From NCBI RefSeq assembly GCF_000372725.1, contig NW_005200951.1, positions 138,986 to 202,985 on the forward strand: a stretch of 64,000 bases of DNA, written 5' to 3'. The position numbers and the translations under genes were made by a program. Origin of the DNA: Emiliania huxleyi CCMP1516. Taxonomy: Eukaryota > Haptophyta > Isochrysidales > Noelaerhabdaceae. The notes below the pieces were generated by a model. That model searched no databases. It saw nothing but the letters and a program-made list of their open reading frames with translations, and had not been told where the DNA came from. Shown here piece after piece: positions 20,766 to 29,866 of the stretch (position 1 is its first letter; every line of letters starts with the position of its first letter).

Positions 20766-21220
20766 GTCGGTGCAATCGCTGTGCGCGATGCGTGAGCAGT
20801 ACACCGTTTGGATGATGACGTGATGATGCTTGATTGGTATCGGCTAATATGCAACAATCGTAATGCAATGCTATCTCCCGGCTTTTTGAGAAATGATCCC
20901 TCAAAGACAAAGTCGAGTTATATGGTTCACTCTAGGCCAAGTACTGTTTGCGTTTCCTCAAACGAATACTAGTCTCGAGAATCACTATCTAAGCTTCTTA
21001 TGGGGCACCGCAGAGGCTCCCTTGACTTGGGGATGCCTGAGGCCACCCCACCCACTCACCAAGGAGCCTTGAGAAAGAAGCCGTGGGTGGGCGTATTCAA
21101 ACCTCCTTTTATGGGATACCTACATTATTATGCGAGTGTAGGGCTGTCAAGGGCCTCGACTGACACCGGCCAACTGGAAGTTGTGCCGACGTCCGTAAAA
21201 AGAAAGAAAGAAAACGGTCA

Positions 21221-21300
21221 CCCCAAGGGAGGGATGAGGACGGCACGCCGCCACCACACAGGGATTTTAAGGAGAGGGGTGTGGTGCACTAGCCGTCGCA
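21221..21300 (-). repeat. Dispersed repeat, family with CCTTAAAATCCCTGTGTGG
   Basis: In reverse orientation this matches the copies at 33625-33765, 34263-34366 and 34420-34555: GCTAG...CATCACACCCCTCTCC, then TTAAAATCCCTGTGTGGTGG, then CGTGCCGTCCTC. Confidence 0.8.
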
Positions 21301-21390
21301 CACCCTTGGGCCTCCGCCTCTTGCTATCTCTCTTCCGACGTCCGTTCCTTAGGTAGCGTGGAATTTTCTTCCGTGTCAACCCGTACAACG

Positions 21391-23291
21391 ATGTCAGCGC
21401 CACTGTCGTCTGCGGCGGCGGCGGCGGCCATCGCCGTGCTCGAGGAGTGCCACGGTGCGGCGTCGGCGGAGCGGAGGGCGTCGGCCCTCGCCGCGGCGCG
21501 CGCGGCTGCCGCGGCACTCGCAGCGGGCCGGCAGCCGGGCACGAGCAGCGCGGCGGCAGCGTGCGCAGCCTGCGCCGGGCCGTCCGCGGGAGGCGGGTCG
21601 GCCGCCTCGGGGAACTTCGCCGCCGCGGCGCAGGCGGCCGCCGCGGCGCTCGCGGCGAATCGCGGCGCGGGGAGCGGTGCTCGACCAGCGGCCACGCCGG
21701 AGGATGAGGCGCGGTTTGCAGAGGCGAAGCGCGCCGAGGCGGCGGCGGCGTTCGCGCAGTCGCTGCAGCAGGGGAAGCGGCCGCGCTGGGGCGGGCCGAA
21801 CGAGCTCGCGACGCGCGACGCCGAGCAGGACGAGAAGGACGAGGCCGCCAAAGCCAAGGCGCTCTCTGGCACTCCCACAACACCGGCCTGGCTACCCGCA
21901 CACTCTACTCTCACTGCCGCTGCCGCCGCACCGCCGCCGCCGCACCGCCGCCGCCGCCGCACCGGCCCGTGACGCGGCCCCGACCCGCCCGTCGCGTGCG
22001 CACACAGGCGCGGCAGGCGATCGCCGTGTCGGAGCTGTCGTCGAAGCTCGCCGCCTTCCGCAAGGACCGCGGCGTCGAGACCCAGGGCCTCGCTGTGACA
22101 CACTCGGTCCGGATCGACCTCCCGGAGAGGACCCGAGAGGGCCCGAGAGGACCCGGGAGGACCCGGGAGGACCCGGGAGTAGGTCCGGATCGACATCCCG
22201 GAGGTTGCCGAGGCGAACCGCTTCAACCCGGAGGGCGGTTTCGAGCGGAACTGGGTCGCCATCCTGATTGGCAAGGAGGGGATCAACAAGCGGCGCTTCG
22301 AGGCGGAGACGGGCGCGACGCTGTACCTGCGCGGCAAGGGGACGCGCCTGCGCCACGACGGCCCCAAGGAGATCAAGAAGGCGGGGCGCGGCCAGTACCG
22401 CGTCGAGGACAAGGAGGACGCCGAGCCGATGCATGTCCTCCTCGAGGCCGACACGGAGGAGAAGCTGTCGAGGTGTGAACGGCGTCTCCTCACGGCTGCA
22501 GCTGTGAACAGGCCGACACGGAGGAGAAGCTGGACCTCGCCCGCGTCAAGCTGTGCTCGGGAGCCTAGAAGCGGAGCACAAGAGGAGCACACCGAGCGGA
22601 CGCGTATTCCGCCCTCTTCCGATGCACCGCTCGCTGCCCCTCGCACTCAGACGGTGCTCCGAAATCCGCGAGACCGCCTCCCTTACCCCCGGCCTCGGCG
22701 CATTCTCGGCGCAGGCTCGGGATCCTCGAGCCAAAGGGCGAGTCGACGTCGCTCGCGCTGTACGACGATACGCAGCTCACCAAGCTCGCGATGGCAAAGA
22801 CGGTCCACAAGGAGGAGTGCGCGTTTTGCGGAAAGGAGGGCCGCCACCACGCCTCCGTGCTACTTTGGAGTCGGTCATTCACGATCCTCCCGCCTGGTTC
22901 CTCATTCTTAGGAGGGCCACCACCACTCGGTCTGCCCCAACCGGAGGACCACCTTCCAGATGGCCGGCGTCCGCTGCTCCGTCTGCGGGTGACGCACCCT
23001 CGCCCTCCCCGCCGCCGCCCTCGCAGTCCGCCGCCCTATCCACCGCCGCCCTCCCCACCGCCGCCACAGCCCGCCACCTCCCGCCCCGCCCCGCCCCGCC
23101 CCGCCCCAGCTGCCGACTCGACGCCCCCGCGCCTCGTGCGCCGCAGGTCGGCCGGCCACTCGGCGCGCGACTGCAAGGGGGACCGCTCCGGCGCAGTCAA
23201 GCTCGTGCCAACGAGCGCCGCGCCGAGCACGCTGGCCGACGCCGACTACGCCGCGTTCCTCTCCGAACTCGACTCGCGCACCACCCGGTAG
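21391..23291 (+). CDS. SF1: Splicing factor 1 / branchpoint-binding protein
   Basis: ATG 21391. Exons are 21391-21858, 22008-22106, 22183-22446, 22512-22552, 22715-22835, 22912-22988 and 23147-23291; 404 aa with all phases closing. SF1 recognises the intron branchpoint in early spliceosome assembly in the nucleus. An Ala-rich N-terminus leads to KRPRWG (the SF1 KR-x-RW signature), then a long-form KH domain at about 187-275 with NWVAILIGKEGINKRRFEAE and LYLRGKGT. Two CCHC zinc knuckles follow: CAFCGKEGHHHSVC (326-339) and CSVCGSAGHSARDC (353-366). The C-terminus DYAAFLSEL resembles the end of SF1 proteins. The introns start GC, GT, GC, GT, GA, GT. Each knuckle is correct only with the stated splice, which supports the GA-AG intron 22836-22911. 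The gene is convergent with topoisomerase, 139 bp away. Confidence 0.88.
22107..22182 (+). repeat. GT-AG intron with GACCCGGGAG array and duplicated borders
   Basis: The 76-bp intron is made of GAGGACCCGGGAG-type units. GGTCCGGATCGAC(A/C)TCCCGGAG occurs at its 5' border and again at the start of the next exon. Confidence 0.85.
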
Positions 23292-23430
23292 CCGCACTGA
23301 GGCCGCGGGCGCGCGCGTATCAGCTCCTTGTTGGCTTACTTTTTTGCAAAAATCCAAAAATTCAGGAATGAGAGGAAAAGCACTATGCAGCACAGTCTGT
23401 GTACGCGTGTTACTCCTTTTTCTCGCGCCG

Positions 23431-26400
23431 TCACCTCCGGCGCGGCTTTGCTGCCACGCCGGCGCCCCCTCGCCGCGGCCGCGGAGGCCGCGCCAGCTTG
23501 CGGTCGAGCAGGGCGGAGGCCTCGTCGGCGGTCACGTTGAAGACGGTGAGGTTGCGTGGGAGGGAGGCGAAGACGGGCTCGTCCTTGGCCCCGTCTCCGT
23601 CGAGGCGAACGTACCCTCCGAAGCGGCCGTACCCGACCCGCATCGCGCCGCCCCGCCGCGGGTGGTCGCCCAAGTACGCGGGGAGCGAGAGCAGCCGCAG
23701 CGCCGTCTCGAGGTCCACCGCCTAGTGAGTCAACACACTGACGCCTCATTGATTCATTCGCCGCACCGGCGTCTCGAGGTCCCGCCGCCTCGGCGTCGAG
23801 CTCGGCGGGCAGAGTCGTCCGCTTGCGCGGCACCCTCTCGCGCAAGTCGGGCGCCTCGAGGAGGCGCGGCACCAGCTCCGCCTTTCGCCCCGAGGATGGC
23901 ATCCCGCGCGCCTGCGGGGGACATGCCATGGACGCGTCGTGGACGTGCCCCTCCCGAGGAGGGCGCTGGTCACGCGCCTCGAGGAAAGGTCTAGGAAAGG
24001 TCCAGGAAAGGTCCAGGAAAGGTCCAGGAAAGGTCTAGGAAAGGTCTAGGAGGGCGCTGGTCGCGCGCCTCGAGCTCCGACCGCAGCTGCGCCACCTTGA
24101 GCTTGGCCACGTCTGGCAACGCCGTCTTCTCGGCGGCGGCCGCCGCGCTGCCGCCGAGCTGCACGTACGGCCCAAAGGGGCCCCGGCGCAGCGACACCTC
24201 GAGGCCGGTCTCCGCGTCGCGCCCGAGCTCGCGGCTGGCCTCTATCAGCTCCCCGCCAGCCTCGCCGGCGCCGCGGCCGAACGGGCGCGTGTACGAGCAG
24301 GCCGGGTAGGACGAGCAGCCGACAAATGGGACTGAGCGCGAGAACTTGATCTGCAGCCGGCCGTCGGGGCAGCGCGGGCAGGCGCGCCGCCCGTCGGCGG
24401 AGCTGCCGCCCCCCTCGCCCCCCTCGCCCCCCTCGCCGCCCCCCTCGCTGCCCGCCTCGCCCGTCGCGGTGTCCGCAGGGGCCTCCTCCCCCGGGAAAAG
24501 GAGCCTGCGCCAGAGAGCGCCGCGAATCAAGGGGAATGGGAGCTCAACCACCGGCGGCGGGCTCCTCCGGGCAGGGCGGGGGTTAGGAACCAAGCCAGCG
24601 ACTCGACGACCGTCTCGCGGAGCGCCTGCGTGTCTGCCTGCATCACCTGAGAGGCACAATCCAGTACGCATTGCTGGACGGCCATTCGGAGTCGTCGCCT
24701 CCGTGTCTGCCTGCATCACCTCGTCGGACATGGGGAGATATGGGGAGATATGGGGAGATATGGGGAGATATGGGGAGATACGGGGAGATCATCTCGTCGA
24801 CGGCGGGGAGATATGGGGAGATATGGGGAGATATGGGGAGATATGGGGAGATCACCTCGTCGACGGCGGGGTGGAACTCGGCCCACCACTCGGACAAGAA
24901 GGCGGCCGAGTCGAGGTCAGACGCCGAGATGGCGTCGAGCTTGGCCTATCAGTAACGAGCAAGGATTACTAATTAAGAATGGCAAAAAAGAAGGAGAAGA
25001 GCTTGGCCTCGAGGGAGGCGGTGTACTCGTAGCCGACGTACCTAATCACATGTTACCGATGACGCGCCAACCGTTCATCGTTGCCTGGCGGTGTACTCGT
25101 AGTTGGCGTACCGCTCCAGCTGGGAGGTGAGGAGAGCCGTCAGCATCTGGCCGAGCGGCAGAGGGCGGAGAGAGCGCGAGACGAGCTCGGCATACCCCCG
25201 GTCCTGCAGCAGCTCGAGGGAGAGGTGGGGAGACGTGGGGAGACGTGGGGAGAGATGGGCATGCCCCCGGTCCTGCAACAGCTTGAGGATGACGGCGTAG
25301 GTCGACGGCCGCCCGATCCCAAGCTGCTCGAGCCTCTTGACGAGCCCGCCCTCGGAGTACCGCGGCGGCGGCGCGGTGAAGTGCTGCGACGGCTGCGCGC
25401 GCACCAGACACAGCTCGTCCCCCGCCTGGGGAGATATGGGGAGATATGGGGAGATATGGGGAGATCATCACGAGACACAGCTCGTCCCCCGCCGTCAGCG
25501 ACTCGAGCACCGCAGCCTTGGCCTCGGCAGCCGCCCTCGCCGCAGCCGCCCTCGCCGCCGCGCCGCCCGCCGCCGCGCCGCCGCCCGCCTCGTCCACCTC
25601 GTCCACCGCCTCGCCCGCCGCACCCTTCGCCCCGTCGTCGTCGCCCGCGCCCTCCCCTCCCTCTGCGCCGCCCGCGCCGCCCGCCCCGCCGGCCGGGCGG
25701 AGCACCGCCTCGAAGCCCTCAAAGACGCGGCGCGACGCCTAGACAGGTTCCAGAAGGTTCTGAGAAAATTCCTGGAAAGCTCCTGGCCTCAAAGACGCGA
25801 CGCCGACGAGCGCGCGGTGCCGGCGCCCTCGGCGGCGAGCGAGATGGAGAGCGCCTCGTGCCGCGCGGAGGCCTAAACATCGTCCACCCGGTGATCATTA
25901 TGAATCAGAGAGACGGAGAGCGACCCGGGCTGCGGCGAGGGCCATCTGCGACGCGACGGCGCGCCGCCAGATGAGCTCGTACAGCTGCGCCTCCTTCGGA
26001 GGCAGCAGACCCTCGAGCGAGCTCGGCTCGACCCCAAAGTCGACCGGCCGTATCGCCTCGTGCGCCTCCTGCGCATTCTTCCGCTTGCGGTCGACGAAGC
26101 GTCGCGGCTCGGCTGGCAGCCAGTCTTCCGCCGGCGAGAAGCGCGCCTAGTCACAAGCTGCTCCTCCGTCACTACTCACTAGTACTCAGCCAGCCTTCCG
26201 CCGGCGAGAAGCGCGCCTAGTCACAAGCTGCTCCTCCGTCACTACTCACTAGTACTCAGCCAGCCTTCCGCCGGCGAGAAGCGCGCCGTGACGAGGCGCC
26301 GGGCCGCGCTGATTGCGTCCTCGCTCATCACGAGCGAGTCTGTGCGCATGTACGTGATTAGGGCGCGCCGCTCGCCTACCGGAGATGACCCGAGATCACC

Positions 26401-28101
26401 CTAGATCGCCCGAGATTGTGCGTGAGGAGGGCGCGCCGCTCGCCTCTCAGCTCCACCCCCTCGTAGAGCCTCTGGGCCAGCTGCATCACCACGCCGACCG
26501 GCAAAGAGAGGCGCGCCTGGTGATTGATTCGTAGTCAGCACTCGTCAATCGGTAATCCTCCCCACGCCGGCGGGGAGAGGCGCGCCGACGCGTCGAGCTG
26601 CAGCGCGGCGGTGTTGTACGGCGGCGGCGGCTTCAGCTGGCGACTCGAGCGCTTGACCGCCGTCACCCGCCACGGCGCGGCGCCTGTTCTCAACGAGCAA
26701 TGCTCATGCTCGTAATCCATCCTCAGCCGCCACCCGCCACGGCGCGGCGCCGGCGAGCAAGGCCGCGGCGGAGGCGGCGGCCTCCCCGTTGGGCAAGCCT
26801 GGCGGAGCAGAGGCTGTGCGTGAAGAGTGCGTGAAGAGTGCGTGAAGAGGGAGGAGAGCGGGCGACTTCGCGGCCTCGCGCAAGCTGTGCCTTGGCTGTG
26901 TCTCGGCTGTGTCTCGGCTGTGTCTCGGCTGCCTCTCGGCTGCCTCTCGGCTGTCTCTCGGCTGTCTCTCGGCTATCTCTCGGCAATCTCTCGGCCATCT
27001 CTCGACGAGCTCTCGGCTATCTCTCGGCTATCTCTCGCCGAGCTTGCCCAGCGGCTCGCCACGCAAGGTCGTCGGCTCCGCCTCGAGCAAGCCGCCCTCC
27101 GCCGCCCCCTCGCCTGCCGGCGTGCCGGGAGGGCCGAAGCCGAGAGCGATCCGCCAGTACTCGCTCGGCGCGAAGCGCAGCACCTCCTCCTCCCTCTCGG
27201 CGAGCAGCCGCAGCGCCACGCTCTGCACGCGGCCGGCCGAGCGGCAACCGGGCAGCTTCCGCCACAGGATGGGCGAGAGGTTGAAGCCGACGAGGTAGTC
27301 GACCGCCTGCCGCGCCTGCTGGGCGCGCACGAGCGGCATGTCGATCTCGCGCGGCGCGCCGATGGCGTCGAGGACGGCCGACTTTGTGATCTCGCCAAAG
27401 GAGATGCGGCGGACGGGCTGGCCGGCCGACAGTGCCCCCTTCTCGGCGAGCAGTTGCGCGACGTGCCACGCGATGGCCTCGCCCTCGCGGTCGGGGTCAG
27501 TGGCCAGTACGACCGCGCTGCTCCGCCTCGCCGCCTGCACCAGCGCCTGCACCACCCGCCCTTTGCTCGGCGCCTGCTCAAAGACCATCTCAAACCCGCG
27601 GTCCGGCGCCACGGACCCCGGCTTCGACGGGAGCGCGCGGACGTGGCCACTGCAGGCGAGGAGCTCGTACTCGGGGCCCACAAACTTGGACAGCGTCGCA
27701 ATCTTCGCCGGCGACTCGACGACCATCAGCGTCCGTCCAGGCAAGTCTCCGCCGCCGCCTCTGCTGCCGCCGCCTCTGCTGCCGCCGCCTCTGCTGCCGC
27801 TGCCTCTGCTGCCGCCGCCGCCGCCACCACTGCCCGCCGCAGCGGCTACCTTCTCATCCGGCGCTCCACCACTAGCACGAAGTCGCTTGATTAGCGCAGC
27901 CTTCACCCCGCTGACGGGCAGCCCGTGCTGAGAGCAGCGTTCCTTTAGTTGTTTGACGGTGAGCTGCTCGAGCGAGCTGTCCGGCGGCCGCGGCCTGCTG
28001 GCTGCCATGCGGGCGGCGCCGCCCCGCCAGCCCGGCAGCAGCGGCGGAATCGGGAGTCGTCGTACGGCGCCCAGGAAGAAGACCATCGACCAAAGCAGCA
28101 T
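23431..28101 (-). CDS. topA: Bacterial-type DNA topoisomerase I (type IA), probably plastid
   Basis: ATG 28101; 16 exons in perfect phase encode 1,051 aa. Introns: 27038-26799, 26750-26684, 26585-26517, 26443-26376, 26286-26147, 25942-25873, 25803-25739, 25492-25426, 25272-25204, 25111-25042, 25007-24946, 24855-24647, 24599-24505, 24068-23912, 23788-23722. Twelve start GC, two GT (25111, 24855) and one GA (25272). The enzyme relaxes negative supercoils through a 5'-phosphotyrosine. Domains: hydrophobic leader ([12 protein letters not shown]) then an Arg-rich part, SAP at about 44-75, Toprim with VESPAK (Glu 129) and TDPDREGE (202, 204), GRVQ at 290, active-site Tyr near 436 in [35 protein letters not shown], a four-Cys zinc ribbon (CPRCPDGR...CSSYPAC), a second SAP (about 902-935) and a C-terminal repeat with GRFGGYVRL. 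The plastid location is inferred. Confidence 0.93.
24647..24855 (-). repeat. Compound intron: 10-bp GGGGAGATAT arrays with repeated borders
   Basis: Two blocks of the plus-strand unit GGGGAGATAT are separated and flanked by copies of the exon border GTCGACGAGGTGATC. A second, unrelated insert is flanked by GTGATGCAGGCAGACACG. The whole is best spliced as one GT-AG intron between VDE and [11 protein letters not shown]. On the sense strand the array is CTCCCC-rich, like a polypyrimidine tract. Confidence 0.85.
25204..25272 (-). repeat. GA-AG intron with GACGTGGGGA array and 31-bp duplicated borders
   Basis: GGCAT(A/G)CCCCCGGTCCTGCA and the next 11 bases occur on both sides of a short GACGTGGGGA array. 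Only one copy can be translated if the conserved LLQDRGYA block is to be kept, and the equivalent cut sites then give a GA donor. Confidence 0.75.
26147..26286 (-). repeat. Tandemly duplicated intron, 70-bp unit repeated twice
   Basis: The unit runs from the exon-derived GCGCGCTTCTCGCCGGCGGA through GCTGGCTGAGTACTAGTGAG to GTGACTAG. It is present twice with no difference visible by eye. A third copy of the exon part starts the next exon. Either acceptor (after 26217 or after 26147) would join to the same GC donor. Confidence 0.9.
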
Positions 28102-28995
28102 CAATGTCGTCGGCGTCGGCTGGTGATCGACCCCCGTGATCGACCCCACTGCTCGACGCGAGATGCCACTGCTGGAAGAATTCTTCTTGTACCCCCCCTT
28201 GCTGTAGCCTGCACTCCGCCGATGATATGTGGGTGCGTGCCGATGCGCAAGCACGGGTGGTGGATGTCCTGTTCTGGCACGAGCGCAATGAACGGGCCAG
28301 CTGCGCTCCGGCACTCTTGCGGCCGGTGACGACCATACACACTAGGTAGGTAGGTAGGTAGAAAGGTGAAGAACAGCCAGGTTTGGACTGGACACCAACG
28401 CGGTATGGGTGGACGCTGGACAGATGATGACGACACGCACGAGCGACACACAGACACAAACAAGCTCACAAGACACACAGCCAGCGGGCTGCCACACACC
28501 CTGAGTAGGCGTACACATAACTCAAGGCCATATCCTCCCTGTCGCCCCCCCCAGCACTCCACGGTGCCAAGAGAAACAAACAAGGGCACAACATCACAAC
28601 AGACGACAGGAAGTGACATGCGAGGCTAGAGCAGGCTTGCTCTACCTCCAGCAATCTCGCCGGCCGGCGAGGCACGGACGAGACCGTGTGTGGGGTCTAG
28701 TGAGGTGTCTACGGACGCCCTCCTCAGAGGCTAGCTGCCTGCGGCTAGCCCTAATCTCGCACTCACAGGCGATGACAATCCAATGTATGAGTGTATGCAA
28801 GCAGAGGCGCGTGTGCTAATTCTAGGCCGTACATACGTTGGCCGTGCGTGACGGCCGACTCTTCGCTACGGGACCGGCCCCAGCTTCGGCTGAGGGCTGA
28901 CAAGCTGCCGAGCCCAAATCACTGTGACAGTCGTGATTTCTTGTTGGTTTTCAAAAATCTCTCTCTCCGACTCTATTCGTGCGGCTCTGATATAG
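28102..28995. other. Intergenic with dispersed repeats
   Basis: Contains the GTAGG-type repeat at 28345-28383 (matching 19149-19186) and a 110-bp dispersed repeat at 28858-28970. No gene is recognised. Confidence 0.5.
28858..28970 (+). repeat. 110-bp dispersed repeat, copy 1
   Basis: GCTACGGGACCGGCCCCAGC through TTGTTGGTTTTCAAAAATCT, nearly identical to 43129-43236. Confidence 0.9.
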
Positions 28996-29858
28996 CTGAG
29001 GGAGGGTGTAGAGGATGTAGAGTGTAGAGCGCCGTAGAGCTGTAGAGATGTAGAGCTCTACATCCGCCGCGGGACGAAGCGCCTCCGTTGTAGAGCGATG
29101 TAGAGCGCGATTTTGCTGTAGAGTTTGTTGTAGAGGCTCTACAGCCAAACCGCCGGGAAGGCAGTGACTCAAAGAGGTCGAGTCGCGCTAATGGGATGTC
29201 TCCGAGCTTACTGGAGCTCTGATGGACGGCCCTGACTATCCCTGACACACAGAGAGTCACTCTGATGGCACACAACACCCCATAACTGCGTCATCACCAG
29301 CCTGCCATGCGTCGCCGGTGCCGCATTCGTCGCAGTGCTTCTTTAGCAGGCGGTGGACTGTCGGCGGCGAGGACGGTCGCATTTGCGCAAGGCGAGGCGA
29401 GCATTCAGACGCGTTGCATGCGCCATGACTCGCGCCAGCGCGTGCGGGAGCTCCTGGCTGAGCGTTGAGTCCAAGCGAGTTGCGCTGGCCACGATCGCTA
29501 CGCCGAGCCGAGCTGACGCGCCGAGGCGCCGGCCAGTCGCAGCCGTGAGGCATGCCATAGCAGCAGAGGCACCTGCCACCCATTGGGCGGGCAGACAGAA
29601 GGCCAGGGCAGCACTGGCAAGTGCAACGCGCCTCATGTCGGAGAGCGACCGTGCCTCGTTCGCCGCTTATCATGTAGAGTTTGTTGTAGAGATTTCACGT
29701 TGTAGAGCGCCTCTACATCGCTCTACAACGCACGCAGTTCGTCCCGCGGCGGATGTAGAGCTCTACAGCTCTACAGCGCTCTACAGCGCTCCAGAGCGCT
29801 CTACATCTCTACAGCTCTACAGCGCTCTACGCTCTACATCCTCTACACCCTCCCTCAG
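28996..29858. mobile_element. TIR DNA transposon, non-autonomous, 863 bp, 8-bp target duplication
   Basis: The ends are CTGAGGGAGGGTGTAGAGGA and its reverse complement, followed on both sides by many GTAGAG/CTCTAC subrepeats, so the termini are long and degenerate. The target duplication is TGATATAG at 28988-28995 and 29859-29866. An 8-bp duplication fits hAT- or Mutator-like transposition. There is no transposase. On the minus strand a 97-aa frame from ATG 29636 has a signal-like start (MRRVALASAALAFCLPAQWV) and is largely shared with the second copy at 51466-52232. Confidence 0.88.
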
Positions 29859-29866
29859 TGATATAG

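Larger units (their letters stand above)
20334..21390. other. Intergenic, AT-richer, with hairpin and dispersed repeat
   Basis: No gene is seen. Contains the perfect hairpin 20731-20765 and a repeat copy at 21221-21300. Confidence 0.5.

Noticed and set aside
24725-24855. CRISPR array (regular GGGGAGATAT repeats)
   Set aside because: Contiguous 10-bp units without spacers, inside a eukaryotic intron.
25042-25492. Retention of both border copies in the topoisomerase message
   Set aside because: Would duplicate or break conserved blocks ([15 protein letters not shown]). Single-copy splicing gives the expected spacing for type IA enzymes.
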